Below are positions 37,738 to 47,334 of a DNA stretch of 64,000 bases, in pieces. Within the stretch, counting starts at the first letter, position 1; each line of letters starts with the position of its first letter. This stretch comes from Desulfobacula sp. (lineage in GTDB: Bacteria > Desulfobacterota > Desulfobacteria > Desulfobacterales > Desulfobacteraceae). The DNA lies in contig NZ_JAQYWD010000008.1 in the NCBI RefSeq assembly GCF_030145145.1, forward strand, positions 1 through 64,000, read 5' to 3'. The translations under genes and the position numbers were made by a program. The notes beneath the pieces were generated by a model. It saw only the letters and a program-made list of their open reading frames with translations, made no database searches and was not told where the DNA came from.

Positions 37738-39093
37738 ATGAATCCGGGGATTTTCAGGGAATATGACATAAGAGGTGTTGCAGGCCAGGATATTTTAGAA
37801 GAGGATGTGGTCAGTATTGGCAAGGCCTACGGCACTCTTTTACAACAGCAGAATAAAAAAATCGTATCCATTGGAAGGGATTGCCGACAGACGTCTGAAA
37901 AATTTTCAGATCTGCTTATCCAGGGAATTCTTTCTACAGGGTGCGATGTCATTGATATTGGCACTTGTCCCACTCCGGTGCTCTATTTTTCCATACAGCA
38001 TCTGAATCTTGACGGGGGTGCCATGGTGACTGCAAGCCATAATCCACCTGAATATAACGGGTTTAAATTGATGAATGGAAATGATTCCATCCACAGTCAG
38101 GGCTTGCAGGATATCCGTATCGTCATAGAAAAAAAGGATTTTGTTCATGGGAATGGGCAGGTGACCCAAAAAGACGTGATTACCCCCTATAAAGACTATA
38201 TTGTGAATAACATACAGATCAACCACCCCCTGAAAATCGGGATTGATGCCGGCAATGGCACAGGTGGGATCACGGCGCTTCCGGTCTTGAAAAAACTGGG
38301 GTGTGAGGTACACGATATTTATTGCGATATGGATGGCACCTTTCCCAATCATGAAGCAGATCCCACCCAGAAAAAGAATTTGCTCGAACTGATACAACTG
38401 GTGAAGGAAAAGCACCTTGATCTGGGAGTGGGATATGATGGAGACGCGGACCGGATAGGGGTTGTGGATAAAAATGGCCAGGTGATCTATGGCGATCAGC
38501 TCATGGTGATCTATGCCAGGGAAATTCTTCAACGAAATCCAGGTGCAACCTTTATCGGGGAAGTCAAGTGTTCCATGGTCATGTATGATGATATTCGAAA
38601 CCATGGCGGTATAGCCATCATGTGGCGCACCGGCCATTCGTTGATCAAGAAAAAAATGAAAGAGGAAAAGGCAGTTCTGGCCGGTGAGATGAGCGGGCAT
38701 ATGTTTTTTAAGGACCGGTACCTGGGATATGATGATGCGCTCTATGCCACCTGCCGCCTGCTTGAAATCATGGCAGATACCGGTAAAGGCGTTGATGACT
38801 TGATCCAGGATCTTCCCAAAACGTTTACAACGCCTGAAATTCGTGTGGATTGCCCGGATGAGATTAAATTTGATGTGGTGGCGAAAATCGTTGCCCATTT
38901 TAAGGCCAGACAGGATGTCATTGATATTGACGGGTTAAGAGCCGTTTATGATGACGGCTGGGGACTTGTCAGGGCATCCAATACCCAGCCGGCCCTGGTA
39001 CTTCGATTTGAAGCCTTGAGTGAACCCAGGCGGGATGAAATAAGACATGAAATAGAGTCTGTATTAAAAACCATTATAGAGGAGATAAAATAA
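37738..39093 (+). CDS. Phosphomannomutase/phosphoglucomutase
   Basis: The enzyme interconverts hexose 6- and 1-phosphates (mannose and glucose), feeding sugar-nucleotides for LPS or exopolysaccharide. The N-terminus FREYDIRGVAG, the phospho-Ser loop VTASHNPPEYNGFK (about residues 97-110), the metal loop GYDGDADRIG (about 233-241), and the sugar and phosphate loops GEMSGHMFFKDR and RASNTQPALVLRFEA are all present. The 451 residues are typical of the AlgC/ManB group. AAAGGAGG gives a very strong ribosome binding site. It lies in a run with uppP upstream and the helicase gene downstream. Confidence 0.93.
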   Translation: MNPGIFREYDIRGVAGQDILEEDVVSIGKAYGTLLQQQNKKIVSIGRDCRQTSEKFSDLLIQGILSTGCDVIDIGTCPTPVLYFSIQHLNLDGGAMVTASHNPPEYNGFKLMNGNDSIHSQGLQDIRIVIEKKDFVHGNGQVTQKDVITPYKDYIVNNIQINHPLKIGIDAGNGTGGITALPVLKKLGCEVHDIYCDMDGTFPNHEADPTQKKNLLELIQLVKEKHLDLGVGYDGDADRIGVVDKNGQVIYGDQLMVIYAREILQRNPGATFIGEVKCSMVMYDDIRNHGGIAIMWRTGHSLIKKKMKEEKAVLAGEMSGHMFFKDRYLGYDDALYATCRLLEIMADTGKGVDDLIQDLPKTFTTPEIRVDCPDEIKFDVVAKIVAHFKARQDVIDIDGLRAVYDDGWGLVRASNTQPALVLRFEALSEPRRDEIRHEIESVLKTIIEEIK

Positions 39094-39108
39094 GATTTTA
39101 CAGTTGAA

Positions 39109-40998
39109 ATGATAAAATCTTATCATTACCATTTTATGGAGTTATCGGTACAGCAGCAGTCTGCAGTCAATCATACCGGCTCCCCGGCACTTGTTGTCGC
39201 GGGGGCCGGTTCCGGTAAGACACGCACCCTGACTGCCAAGTTTTCACACCTTGTCAATCTGGGTTATGATCCCAAACGGATACTGACCATTACCTTTACA
39301 AACAAAGCTGCCGACGAGATGAAGTCCCGGCTCATTGAGATGACGCGTCTTCCGTATCATAGTTTCCAGTGGGTCAGAACGTATCATTCAGCCTGCCTGA
39401 TGATATTGAAACAGCATTGCGAAAAACTGGGGTACACCCCCCCCATACAGGTGTTTTCAGTCTACAGCCAGGGAAAACTGGTCAAAGAACTCTGTGTGAA
39501 AAATAATATTGAAAAAAAGCATGCAAACAAGATTTTATCCGCTATTTCCCGGGCAAAAAATTTTGGGAACCCGGGAAAATATTTTGATTTGAAACCGACC
39601 TTTTTCAGTCTCAACATTGAAGACCTGTATGCCCAATATGAAGACCGATTAAAAGAAATGAATTCAGTGGATTTTGATAATATCCTTTTGAAGGCAAGGG
39701 ATCTGTTAAGGGATTACAAAGACATCCGGGAGTATTATCGAAATTATTTTTCCTATATTCTAGTGGATGAATACCAGGACACCAATAATCTTCAAGAAGA
39801 TTTAACCAACCTGCTGCTGGGAGATCATCGGAACCTTTTCTGTGTGGGGGATGACTGGCAGTCGGTCTATGGATTCCGGGGGTCCAATGTTAACCATTTT
39901 ATCGATTTTCCGAAAAAATACAGGGATTCAAAAATCTTCAGGCTTGAAGAAAATTATCGGTCTGCAGATGAAATCGTCCAGGTGGCAAATGATTTAATCG
40001 ACCATAATCCGGATAAAATGGAAAAAAAATGCTTTTCTAAAAAAAAGGGTGGCGTGGTTGAAATTTATGATTTTTTGTCAGACGCCCATGAAGCCGAATG
40101 GGTTGCCAGGAGAATCAAGGGATTAAATCGCCAGGGTCAGGGCATTGGGTTTGATCAAATGGCAGTGGTTTACAGAACAAAATTTTGTTCTCTTCCCTTT
40201 GAAAAAATTTTCAGGAAATACCGGATACCCTATAGTATGAAAGGCTCCCAGGGCTTTTTTGAAAGAATGGAAGTCCTGGATATTAATTCCTATTTGAGTG
40301 CTGCATTTTTCCCCAATGATGATGTGTCATTTGAGCGGATTGTGAACACGCCCAAAAGGGGCATCGGACCCTCTATGATCAAGCGAATAGCCGCCATGCG
40401 AACCCCGGAGACAAGTCTCCAGGATGCCGCCAGAATCATGGTCAAAGATCGGGTGTTAACTAAGAAAATTCATGAAAACCTTTCCCGGGTTCTTGAGGTT
40501 CTGGATGAAATAGTGGATTTGGCACCTGCCCGGGCAATGGAAGTTGTTCTGGAAAAAACCGAATATTTTGACTATCTGGAGAAAAAAACAAAAACAAAGG
40601 CAGAGTTTGTTTCAAAAAAAGAAAACCTTGAACAATTGATTTATACGGCAAGATCTAAAAATGATCTTTTGGAATATCTTGAGGAGGCGGCACTCATCAG
40701 GGAGGATAAGAAAGAAGAGGATGAATCTGATTCATCCGGAGTTTCCCTTCTGACCATCCATTCCGCCAAAGGCCTGGAATATGATACGGTCTTTATTGTG
40801 GGGTGCGAAGAGCGCCTCTTTCCCCATTGGCGATCCATTGATGGGGGGGATAAGGCCATTTTCGAGGAAAGACGGTTGATGTATGTGGCAATGACCCGGG
40901 CTGAAAGGTTTTTATACCTGACCCATACCAGTTATCGGAAAGGTGAATTCGCAACCCAAAGCCGATTTATTGATCAAATTCAAGCGTGTTTATCCTGA
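39109..40998 (+). CDS. ATP-dependent DNA helicase, UvrD/PcrA/Rep family
   Basis: This SF1A helicase of 629 residues carries the Q motif LSVQQQSAVNH, Walker A VVAGAGSGKTRTL (about residues 30-42), motif Ia TFTNKAADEM, motif II VDEYQDTN, motif III GDDWQSVYGFRGS, motif IV RLEENYRS, motif V HSAKGLEYDTVFI and motif VI VAMTRAERFLYL. It unwinds 3'-tailed DNA in repair or replication restart. At under 630 residues it lacks part of the long C-terminal tail of UvrD/PcrA and is nearer Rep-like short forms. An alternative start at 39136 (MELSVQQQ) matches family N-termini slightly better. Confidence 0.93.
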   Translation: MIKSYHYHFMELSVQQQSAVNHTGSPALVVAGAGSGKTRTLTAKFSHLVNLGYDPKRILTITFTNKAADEMKSRLIEMTRLPYHSFQWVRTYHSACLMILKQHCEKLGYTPPIQVFSVYSQGKLVKELCVKNNIEKKHANKILSAISRAKNFGNPGKYFDLKPTFFSLNIEDLYAQYEDRLKEMNSVDFDNILLKARDLLRDYKDIREYYRNYFSYILVDEYQDTNNLQEDLTNLLLGDHRNLFCVGDDWQSVYGFRGSNVNHFIDFPKKYRDSKIFRLEENYRSADEIVQVANDLIDHNPDKMEKKCFSKKKGGVVEIYDFLSDAHEAEWVARRIKGLNRQGQGIGFDQMAVVYRTKFCSLPFEKIFRKYRIPYSMKGSQGFFERMEVLDINSYLSAAFFPNDDVSFERIVNTPKRGIGPSMIKRIAAMRTPETSLQDAARIMVKDRVLTKKIHENLSRVLEVLDEIVDLAPARAMEVVLEKTEYFDYLEKKTKTKAEFVSKKENLEQLIYTARSKNDLLEYLEEAALIREDKKEEDESDSSGVSLLTIHSAKGLEYDTVFIVGCEERLFPHWRSIDGGDKAIFEERRLMYVAMTRAERFLYLTHTSYRKGEFATQSRFIDQIQACLS

Positions 40999-41016
40999 TG
41001 CTGAAAAAGGAAGGGA

Positions 41017-42279
41017 ATGGCAGATTTTTTTTTCTCTGTTAAAGCGCCACTGACACAACTTGCGGTAAAACTGTTCAAGAATGGGCGACACATCATCCCC
41101 ACTGATCAAAAAAGTATTTTTATTACCTTGTTTTTTGCCATTTTTTCAACGGTCACCGGCGTGGGCATCGTGGTGCCGCTTCTTCCCGTGTATGCCAATG
41201 ACCTGGGGGCGACAGGGGTATATGTGGGATTGATATTCGGATCGTTTTCCCTGTCCCGGACCTTTCTGATGCCGCTTTTCGGGCGGCTGTCTGATCAAAA
41301 GGGCCGAAAACCGTTTATTGTGACCGGCTTATTGGTTTATACACTTATATCCATTGCCTTTATCTTTTCAAAAAATGTAGAAACATTGATTTTACTGCGA
41401 TTTATCCAGGGGGCAGGATCGGCCATGATCATGCCGGTGGTTCAGGCCTATGTGGGGGAGATCACCCCGGCAGGATCGGAAGGGTATTCCATGGGATTGT
41501 TTAACCTGTCCATGTTTTTAAGCTTGAGTCTGGGGCCTTTGATGGGGGGTGGGATAAAAGATCTGTGGTCCCTTGATGCGGCCTTTATCTGCATGGGACT
41601 GCTGTCCTGCATTGGATTGTTCCTGTGCGTTGTTTTCCTGCCGGCCGCCGGTGACGAAACCGTAAAAAATTCAAAACACCAAGTGACCCCATGGATGCAT
41701 CTGTTAACAGATAAAGGGATTATTTCCATTTCTGTATTCCGGTATGCCTATACGTCCTGTATCGGGGTCATCTGGTGTTTTCTTCCGCTGTATGCCGATA
41801 CGGTATTCGGCCTTTCCGGTTCTTTAATCGGTGTGCTGGTCATGCTGGGCGTTTTTGTATCCGGGGCGCTTAATCTTCCCATGGGGGTTGTGGCAGACCG
41901 GGTAAACAAGCGGATGATGGTAATTTTGGGGGGCATGATGTCAACCACAGGGATGATGTTGCTGTTCCGGGCGTCGACGTTTTCCGATCTGGTGGTCGCG
42001 GTTGTCGTATTTGGTATCGGCGGCGGTATTTCCATGCCTTCCATTATGGCCTATGGTGTTATAAAGGGAGATGAAAAAAAGGCCATGGGATCGGTTATCT
42101 CCATCATGACCGTCGCCCACAGTTTAGGAATGCTTACCGGTTCAATGGCTGCCGGGCTGGCCATGGATTTCTTCAGCTTGCGATGGGCTTTTCCCTGCGG
42201 TATGCTCATCATGGCCTTTGGAACTCTTTTTTTCTGGATCGGGGTCGATAACCATACGTTTGTTAACAAAAAACAGTAA
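41017..42279 (+). CDS. Major facilitator superfamily transporter (exporter-like)
   Basis: The 420-residue protein has twelve predicted membrane helices. MFS motif A, GRLSDQKGRKP, lies in the loop after helix 2, and its counterpart VVADRVNKRMM lies in the second half. Helix 5 carries a motif-C-like glycine pattern (LSLSLGPLMGGG) typical of drug/proton antiporters. A 35-residue cytoplasmic N-terminal extension precedes helix 1. The substrate cannot be read from sequence. It follows the helicase gene after 18 nt with GGAAGGGA before the ATG. Transcription ends at the shared hairpin beyond its stop. Confidence 0.85.
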   Translation: MADFFFSVKAPLTQLAVKLFKNGRHIIPTDQKSIFITLFFAIFSTVTGVGIVVPLLPVYANDLGATGVYVGLIFGSFSLSRTFLMPLFGRLSDQKGRKPFIVTGLLVYTLISIAFIFSKNVETLILLRFIQGAGSAMIMPVVQAYVGEITPAGSEGYSMGLFNLSMFLSLSLGPLMGGGIKDLWSLDAAFICMGLLSCIGLFLCVVFLPAAGDETVKNSKHQVTPWMHLLTDKGIISISVFRYAYTSCIGVIWCFLPLYADTVFGLSGSLIGVLVMLGVFVSGALNLPMGVVADRVNKRMMVILGGMMSTTGMMLLFRASTFSDLVVAVVVFGIGGGISMPSIMAYGVIKGDEKKAMGSVISIMTVAHSLGMLTGSMAAGLAMDFFSLRWAFPCGMLIMAFGTLFFWIGVDNHTFVNKKQ

Positions 42280-42280
42280 A

Positions 42281-42344
42281 AAAACCGTCTACCCTGTTCC
42301 ATCGCTGCCAGGGGGCATTCCCCTGACCAGGCCGTGACGGTTTT
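42281..42344. terminator. Bidirectional terminator between MFS and potassium-channel genes
   Basis: Outer arms AAAACCGTC (42281-42289) and GACGGTTTT (42336-42344) enclose an inner stem CAGGGG..CCCCTG. The A and T runs at the two ends suit termination of both convergent transcripts. The right arm touches the channel gene's stop codon. Confidence 0.65.
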
Positions 42345-43416
42345 AGGCGGGCCATGCGATATGGAGTGGCCGTTTTTGAGCCATCAGCCAGATACCGTCT
42401 CCTTTTGAAACCATCATTTCTTTTGACGGATTGACGGTCACTGTGTTGTCCGTGGTTTGCATGGCAAAGGTCAGGTGATTGTATGTTTCTTTGAGATACT
42501 CATGCAGGGCCCACCAGGTGAGACCCTGGATGGTTTTAGGGACAACGGCATAATAGATTTCTTCAGCAGCATTATTTCTCAGTAGAATTTGTAAGGGGAT
42601 ATGGACCTTGTCCTGCATGGCCTGCACCATCATCTCAACCGTCATCTGCATGATGATTTGAAAGTCACCCGGAACACTGGAAAAGGTGTCCAGAGAATGG
42701 GTTGAAATACAACGAACGGTAATCTCGCACGCCTCATTTTTCAGCTTAAGGGCATTAATCAATGCAAACAGACTTTCTTCATCCCTGCCTGTGTGAATGA
42801 TGATCCTTGCGGCTTCCTTTATATTGGCTTTATTGAGGGCGTTGAGGGTGTCGGGGCTTCCCTTGATAAAAAAAACAGAAGGCAGGTCTGGAAAAGGGTG
42901 TCGTGTGATATCGGCCAACAGGATAAGATCCTGTCCAGAACCGCTTTCATCTTTATGGATTTCCTCGATCAATTGTCCTGTTTCATCGGTGAAACCCACT
43001 ATCAATATATGCCCCTTTCCCTTGTAGTCTCTTTCTCCGTGCATTCGTTTATCTCTCCTTTCAATCAGCGATGAAGCGAAATGGGTAATAAAAGCAGCCC
43101 CCAGACCGATACCCATGAACATGGGCAGAAAAACCGCCACAATCTTGCCCGGGTTGGAGACGGGAAACAGATCCCCATAACCAACGGTGGTGCTGGTCAC
43201 AATACTCCACCAGAGCGCCTGGTCAAAACGGTTTAACGCGGAATCCGGCGGTTCAACAACCTGAATCAGCACACTGGAGATCAATAAAAGCGTCAAATAG
43301 GCGAAAACAATGGAGATGCCTCTGCGTTTCAGCCCCATCCGTAAGAAATTTTTCAAAAAATACAGCAAAATAGATCTCTCCATTCCGGTAATAGCATGCC
43401 CCCAATATGGCTGCAT
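42343..43416 (-). CDS. Two-TM potassium channel with TrkA-N (RCK) domain
   Basis: This inner-membrane ion channel has helix 1 at about residues 35-54, a pore loop with the potassium selectivity filter TVGYGD at 77-82, and helix 2 at about 90-112. A cytoplasmic RCK/TrkA-N domain starts at GHILIVGFTDE (about 133), which regulates gating, followed by a C-terminal part with a TrkA-C-like look. The arrangement is that of MthK-like or Kch-like channels. An alternative start at 43383 (MERSILL) is possible. It is convergent with the MFS gene and divergent from the histidine kinase gene, with 288 nt of AT-rich sequence between. Confidence 0.9.
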   Translation of the reverse strand: MQPYWGHAITGMERSILLYFLKNFLRMGLKRRGISIVFAYLTLLLISSVLIQVVEPPDSALNRFDQALWWSIVTSTTVGYGDLFPVSNPGKIVAVFLPMFMGIGLGAAFITHFASSLIERRDKRMHGERDYKGKGHILIVGFTDETGQLIEEIHKDESGSGQDLILLADITRHPFPDLPSVFFIKGSPDTLNALNKANIKEAARIIIHTGRDEESLFALINALKLKNEACEITVRCISTHSLDTFSSVPGDFQIIMQMTVEMMVQAMQDKVHIPLQILLRNNAAEEIYYAVVPKTIQGLTWWALHEYLKETYNHLTFAMQTTDNTVTVNPSKEMMVSKGDGIWLMAQKRPLHIAWPA

Positions 43417-43704
43417 TATATGCTTAGCATAATTATATCATTTGATGTTCATTTGCAATATGGATTTGTCCCAACCCATGACAATGCCGTATAAAAAAGG
43501 ATGAAATTTTATTTGTCCTTTAACATAATCCATTGTACTGTTATTTTATTGAAATTGACCAGACAGTTAAACGCATTCAAAATAATTTTAGGGTTTGAAA
43601 AAAAGTGCGGAAGAGTGAACGTATTTTGCTTGGACGACCATATGATTTTTTTGTCTCTGATCTATCATCTTTGATTTATATGAAAGAACTTTTGAGCGGC
43701 TGAA

Positions 43705-45534
43705 ATGAATGAGAAAGACCATTACTTAAAGGCAACCCTGAAAAGCGTTGCTGAAACCCAAGCCAAAATGTTGAGGGCCATCACTTACACGGTTAGTGTC
43801 CTTATTCTGCCGGCACTTTTTATAGCGGTTAAGGGATCGGTTGAAAACAAGGTCTTAACTGAGGCAGTCGTATATGTTATTGCCTATATTGTCTGGCTGT
43901 TGTTTGGCGTGATTTTAATTGAAAAGATAAAATATAAGGTCCGGTCAATATTAATCCTGCTCATTATCTTTTTGTTAGGAAGCTTTGTCCTTGCTACACG
44001 TGGGTTGAGCGGGGGGGGGATTTTGTTTCTTACCAGTTTTTGCGTTATGTCTACTGCATTAATCGGGTTGAAATTCGGGCTGTTGGCAATTGCTATGTCT
44101 TTGTTTGCCATCATTGGCATTGGCCTGTCCATGGTGCATCATTTGCTTCCATTTGACCCGGATATTGTTTGGAATTCTGCGTCTGTTTTTTCCTGGCTTA
44201 TTGCGGGTGCTGTTTTTTCAGTGTTAACTGTCTGCATGGTGTGGACTTCTGGAATTCTGCAAATGAGGCTGCTCAAAACATTGTCTGAATTAAGACATAG
44301 CCAGGAGAAAATCACATCGCAAAATATGGACCTGATTAATGAAATAAAAAGGAGAAAAGACATTGAGCAACAAAAAAAAGAGGTGGAAAAATATCTTTCC
44401 CGTTCTCAACGGTTAGAATCTATCGGCACCCTTGCCGGGGGTATCGCCCATGATTTTAATAATATTCTTTTTCCTGTGTTAGGCCATACTGAAATGCTGC
44501 TGGAAGATATCCCTGAAGGCGATCCATTTCGAGATAACCTGAATCAAATTCATGCCGGGGCCTTAAGAGCCAAAGACCTGGTAAAACAGATCCTTACGTT
44601 TTCACGGCAAGAAAACAATGAATGGATGCTGATGAAGATCCAGCCCGTTATCAAGGAGGTATTAAAACTGATCAGGTCTTCGATCCCCACAACCATTGAC
44701 ATTAAACAGGATATCCGTTCTGACTGTGGTGTCATTAAAGCAGATCCCACACAAATTCATCAGATTGTAATGAATCTGACCACCAATGCGTATCATGCCA
44801 TGGAAAAGACGGGGGGGGTATTAAAGGCCAGCCTCAAAGAAATCGAGTTAAGTGAGCAGGATCTTTTGAGCCCGGATATGGAACCAGGGGCTTATGCCCT
44901 TTTAACAATATCGGATACCGGCACTGGTATGGATAAAGCGGTGACGGAAAAAATATTTGATCCGTTTTTCACCACCAAGGGACACAAAGGCACTGGAATG
45001 GGATTGTCCGTTGTTCACGGCATTGTTGCAAAGATGGATGGTGCGATTCAAGTCAATAGCGAACCTGGAAAAGGAACGGCGTTTCATGTGTATCTGCCGG
45101 TGGAAAAGCGTCTTTCTGAAAAATCGTTACCCCATTCAAATCCGCAAATTCAGGGCGGCACAGAACAGATTCTTCTCGTCGACGATGAAGACGATATCCT
45201 TACAATGGAAAAGCGAATGCTGGAGCGTTTGGGATATAACGTTATTTCACGTAAAAGCAGTATTGAAGCCCTGGAGGCTTTTTCTGAGAGCCCCGATAAA
45301 TTTGACCTGGTTATCACGGATATCGCAATGCCAAATTTGCCGGGGGACAAATTATCCGCTGAACTGACTAAGATACGCCCGGATATTCCCGTACTGCTTT
45401 GCACAGGGTTCAGTGAAACCATGTCTGAAGAAAAGGCCGCTTCACTGGGGATCAAGGGATTCCTATTAAAGCCGATTGTCATGACGGAACTTTCTCAAAA
45501 GATCCGTGAAATTCTGGATGAAAATAAACATTGA
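43705..45534 (+). CDS. Hybrid sensor histidine kinase with receiver domain
   Basis: The 609-residue protein begins with a membrane domain of about six helices (residues 20-195) with little periplasmic loop, then a short coiled coil. The phospho-acceptor region follows (RLESIGTLAGGIAHDFNN, His at about 248), then an HATPase domain (HQIVMNLTTNAYHAM, SDTGTGMD, GTGMGLSVVHGI). A C-terminal receiver has DD at about 491 and the phospho-Asp in VITDIAMP (about 538). No separate response regulator with an output domain is adjacent, so output may run through a phosphorelay. The signal is unknown; a membrane or intramembrane cue is inferred. Confidence 0.9.
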   Translation: MNEKDHYLKATLKSVAETQAKMLRAITYTVSVLILPALFIAVKGSVENKVLTEAVVYVIAYIVWLLFGVILIEKIKYKVRSILILLIIFLLGSFVLATRGLSGGGILFLTSFCVMSTALIGLKFGLLAIAMSLFAIIGIGLSMVHHLLPFDPDIVWNSASVFSWLIAGAVFSVLTVCMVWTSGILQMRLLKTLSELRHSQEKITSQNMDLINEIKRRKDIEQQKKEVEKYLSRSQRLESIGTLAGGIAHDFNNILFPVLGHTEMLLEDIPEGDPFRDNLNQIHAGALRAKDLVKQILTFSRQENNEWMLMKIQPVIKEVLKLIRSSIPTTIDIKQDIRSDCGVIKADPTQIHQIVMNLTTNAYHAMEKTGGVLKASLKEIELSEQDLLSPDMEPGAYALLTISDTGTGMDKAVTEKIFDPFFTTKGHKGTGMGLSVVHGIVAKMDGAIQVNSEPGKGTAFHVYLPVEKRLSEKSLPHSNPQIQGGTEQILLVDDEDDILTMEKRMLERLGYNVISRKSSIEALEAFSESPDKFDLVITDIAMPNLPGDKLSAELTKIRPDIPVLLCTGFSETMSEEKAASLGIKGFLLKPIVMTELSQKIREILDENKH

Positions 45535-45647
45535 AATTTTCTGTTTTAACCTGTCTGTTAATCAGGAATGTCTTGATTTAGATACGGCATATTGAGGGGA
45601 TTCGATCTGTTTTGACAAAACAAAGCCAGGACCGGGTTTGGGAAGGG

Positions 45648-47330
45648 CTATTCAAGCAGCCAGGATTCGTGGGTATAGAGACTTAACAGGGCAGGATGGA
45701 GAATGGTGTTAATCTGCTGATTGGTTGTCTTAAGGGCATTTTTACCAAATACCAGTTCACTTTTGAACACCTGGGGGGTGATAAATCGTGTGGGGACGTC
45801 AATCACCAATTGGTCTATTCTTTCCAGTATTTTTTCTTTTTTAATGTTGGGATGCCAGGCCAGATACCATCCCCAGTCTCCGAAACTGGGTACATTCTCA
45901 TGAAACGGAAGGATGGAAAGCCGGGCGCTTTCGATGGTTCTTCCGATACACAGAAAGCTTTCCTTTGCCAGATAGGGAGAGGTTGCCTGGACCACCATCA
46001 ATCCGTGTTGGGACAAATGCTGTTTTATTTTTTTATAAAATGATGTGGCATAAAGTTTGGTCAGTTCCGGTGTGGACGGATCCGGCATATCAATGATGAT
46101 GACATCCCAGAACCCGGAAATATCACTTAAAAATTTATCAGCGTCAACATTCATTACCTGCACATCAGCCAGTTTATGGGCCGGGGTCTGTTTTGCAGGA
46201 GGCTTTTTTTTATTTGTTTCAATATAGAGGCGCTTAGGGATTCCCGGGGTGATGCCGCTGCTCACCCGGGTGACGAGGCGGGCATCTTTGAATGCATTCT
46301 GGTTGATCCGTTTTAAAACAGGATGCGTTTTGGCAAGACGGGTCATTTCCGGATCAAGGTCCACCAAAAGCACTTCTTTGACCGCGTTATATTTCAACAC
46401 CTCCCTTAATGCACATCCGTCGCCCCCCCCGAGAATGAGGACCCGTGATTTGATCGGGACAAGATTCATGACAGAATGTACCATGGGTTCATGATACCGT
46501 TGTTCATCCGTACTGCAGAATTGCAGGTTCCCGTTTAAAAAGAGCCGGACTTCATCAAAGGGCTTGTAATGGGTGATGGCAATATGCTGGTACTGGGTTG
46601 TTTTACTTAAAATAATAGGGTCATCATACAGGGGTTGCTCAATTTTGATGTTCCATTGCCGGTTATTGAGGTATCCGTAACAGATGGCGCAGAACGTGAC
46701 CAGCATAATGGCGGATAACAGAACCCCTTTTTTTAACAGGCCTTTTTTTTTAAAATAGATAAAGGTGATAAAGGCCAGAAAAAAGTTGACCCCTGCGGTC
46801 AAAAAAGCGGCCTCTGTAATGGGAGTGAATCTTAAAAGGATAAAGACATAGATGAGGGACCCGATCAAACTGCCAATGTAATCAGCGCTCAGAATATTCC
46901 CCAGGTTGGTGGACAATTCTTTGCTGAAATCATTGTTAATCCGGATAATAACGGGAATTTCAAGCCCGATCATGATGCCGATGAAACTGACGAAAAAATA
47001 GAGGACCAGGCTGTAATGGGCGGTATACCCATAGGAGATGTAGGTCAGGGTGGGGGAAAATCCTCCGGCAAGGGCTAAGCCGGTTTCAACACCGATAAAG
47101 GTGTAGATGAGGTTTTTTTTGGAAACCTGTGCCTGGATCAGGCTGCCAAACCCCATCCAGAACAGCATGAGCCCGATGACCATGGCCCATTGTTCAAAGG
47201 AATTGCCCAGAATCATGGAGGCAAGGCTTGCCTGGATATACTCAAGGATAATGCCGCAGGCACCGCTGGCAAACATGCAGGTGCACAGCAGCACAGAGGC
47301 AAAATTGAGCTGGGGTTTCTCCCGGGTCAT
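45648..47330 (-). CDS. Membrane-embedded spermidine synthase-like aminopropyltransferase
   Basis: The N-terminal 220 residues hold about seven membrane helices. The C-terminal half is a spermidine-synthase-type Rossmann enzyme, with LNGNLQFCSTDEQRYHEPMVH, VLILGGGDGCALREVLKY, VDLDPEM and IIIDMPDPSTPELTKLY. These keep the residues that bind decarboxylated SAM and the acceptor amine in true SpeE enzymes. It should transfer aminopropyl groups at the inner membrane, but the acceptor is unproven. It lies last in a six-gene minus-strand operon. I prefer the ATG at 47330, just past the DUF350 gene; an ATG at 47369 would overlap that gene by 35 nt. Confidence 0.83.
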   Translation of the reverse strand: MTREKPQLNFASVLLCTCMFASGACGIILEYIQASLASMILGNSFEQWAMVIGLMLFWMGFGSLIQAQVSKKNLIYTFIGVETGLALAGGFSPTLTYISYGYTAHYSLVLYFFVSFIGIMIGLEIPVIIRINNDFSKELSTNLGNILSADYIGSLIGSLIYVFILLRFTPITEAAFLTAGVNFFLAFITFIYFKKKGLLKKGVLLSAIMLVTFCAICYGYLNNRQWNIKIEQPLYDDPIILSKTTQYQHIAITHYKPFDEVRLFLNGNLQFCSTDEQRYHEPMVHSVMNLVPIKSRVLILGGGDGCALREVLKYNAVKEVLLVDLDPEMTRLAKTHPVLKRINQNAFKDARLVTRVSSGITPGIPKRLYIETNKKKPPAKQTPAHKLADVQVMNVDADKFLSDISGFWDVIIIDMPDPSTPELTKLYATSFYKKIKQHLSQHGLMVVQATSPYLAKESFLCIGRTIESARLSILPFHENVPSFGDWGWYLAWHPNIKKEKILERIDQLVIDVPTRFITPQVFKSELVFGKNALKTTNQQINTILHPALLSLYTHESWLLE

Positions 47331-47334
47331 CTGT

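Noticed and set aside
37906-38898. 330-codon open frame antisense to the phosphomannomutase gene
   Set aside because: It runs fully opposite a gene with all catalytic motifs, has no recognisable domain, and is His/Ile-rich as expected from reversed codons.
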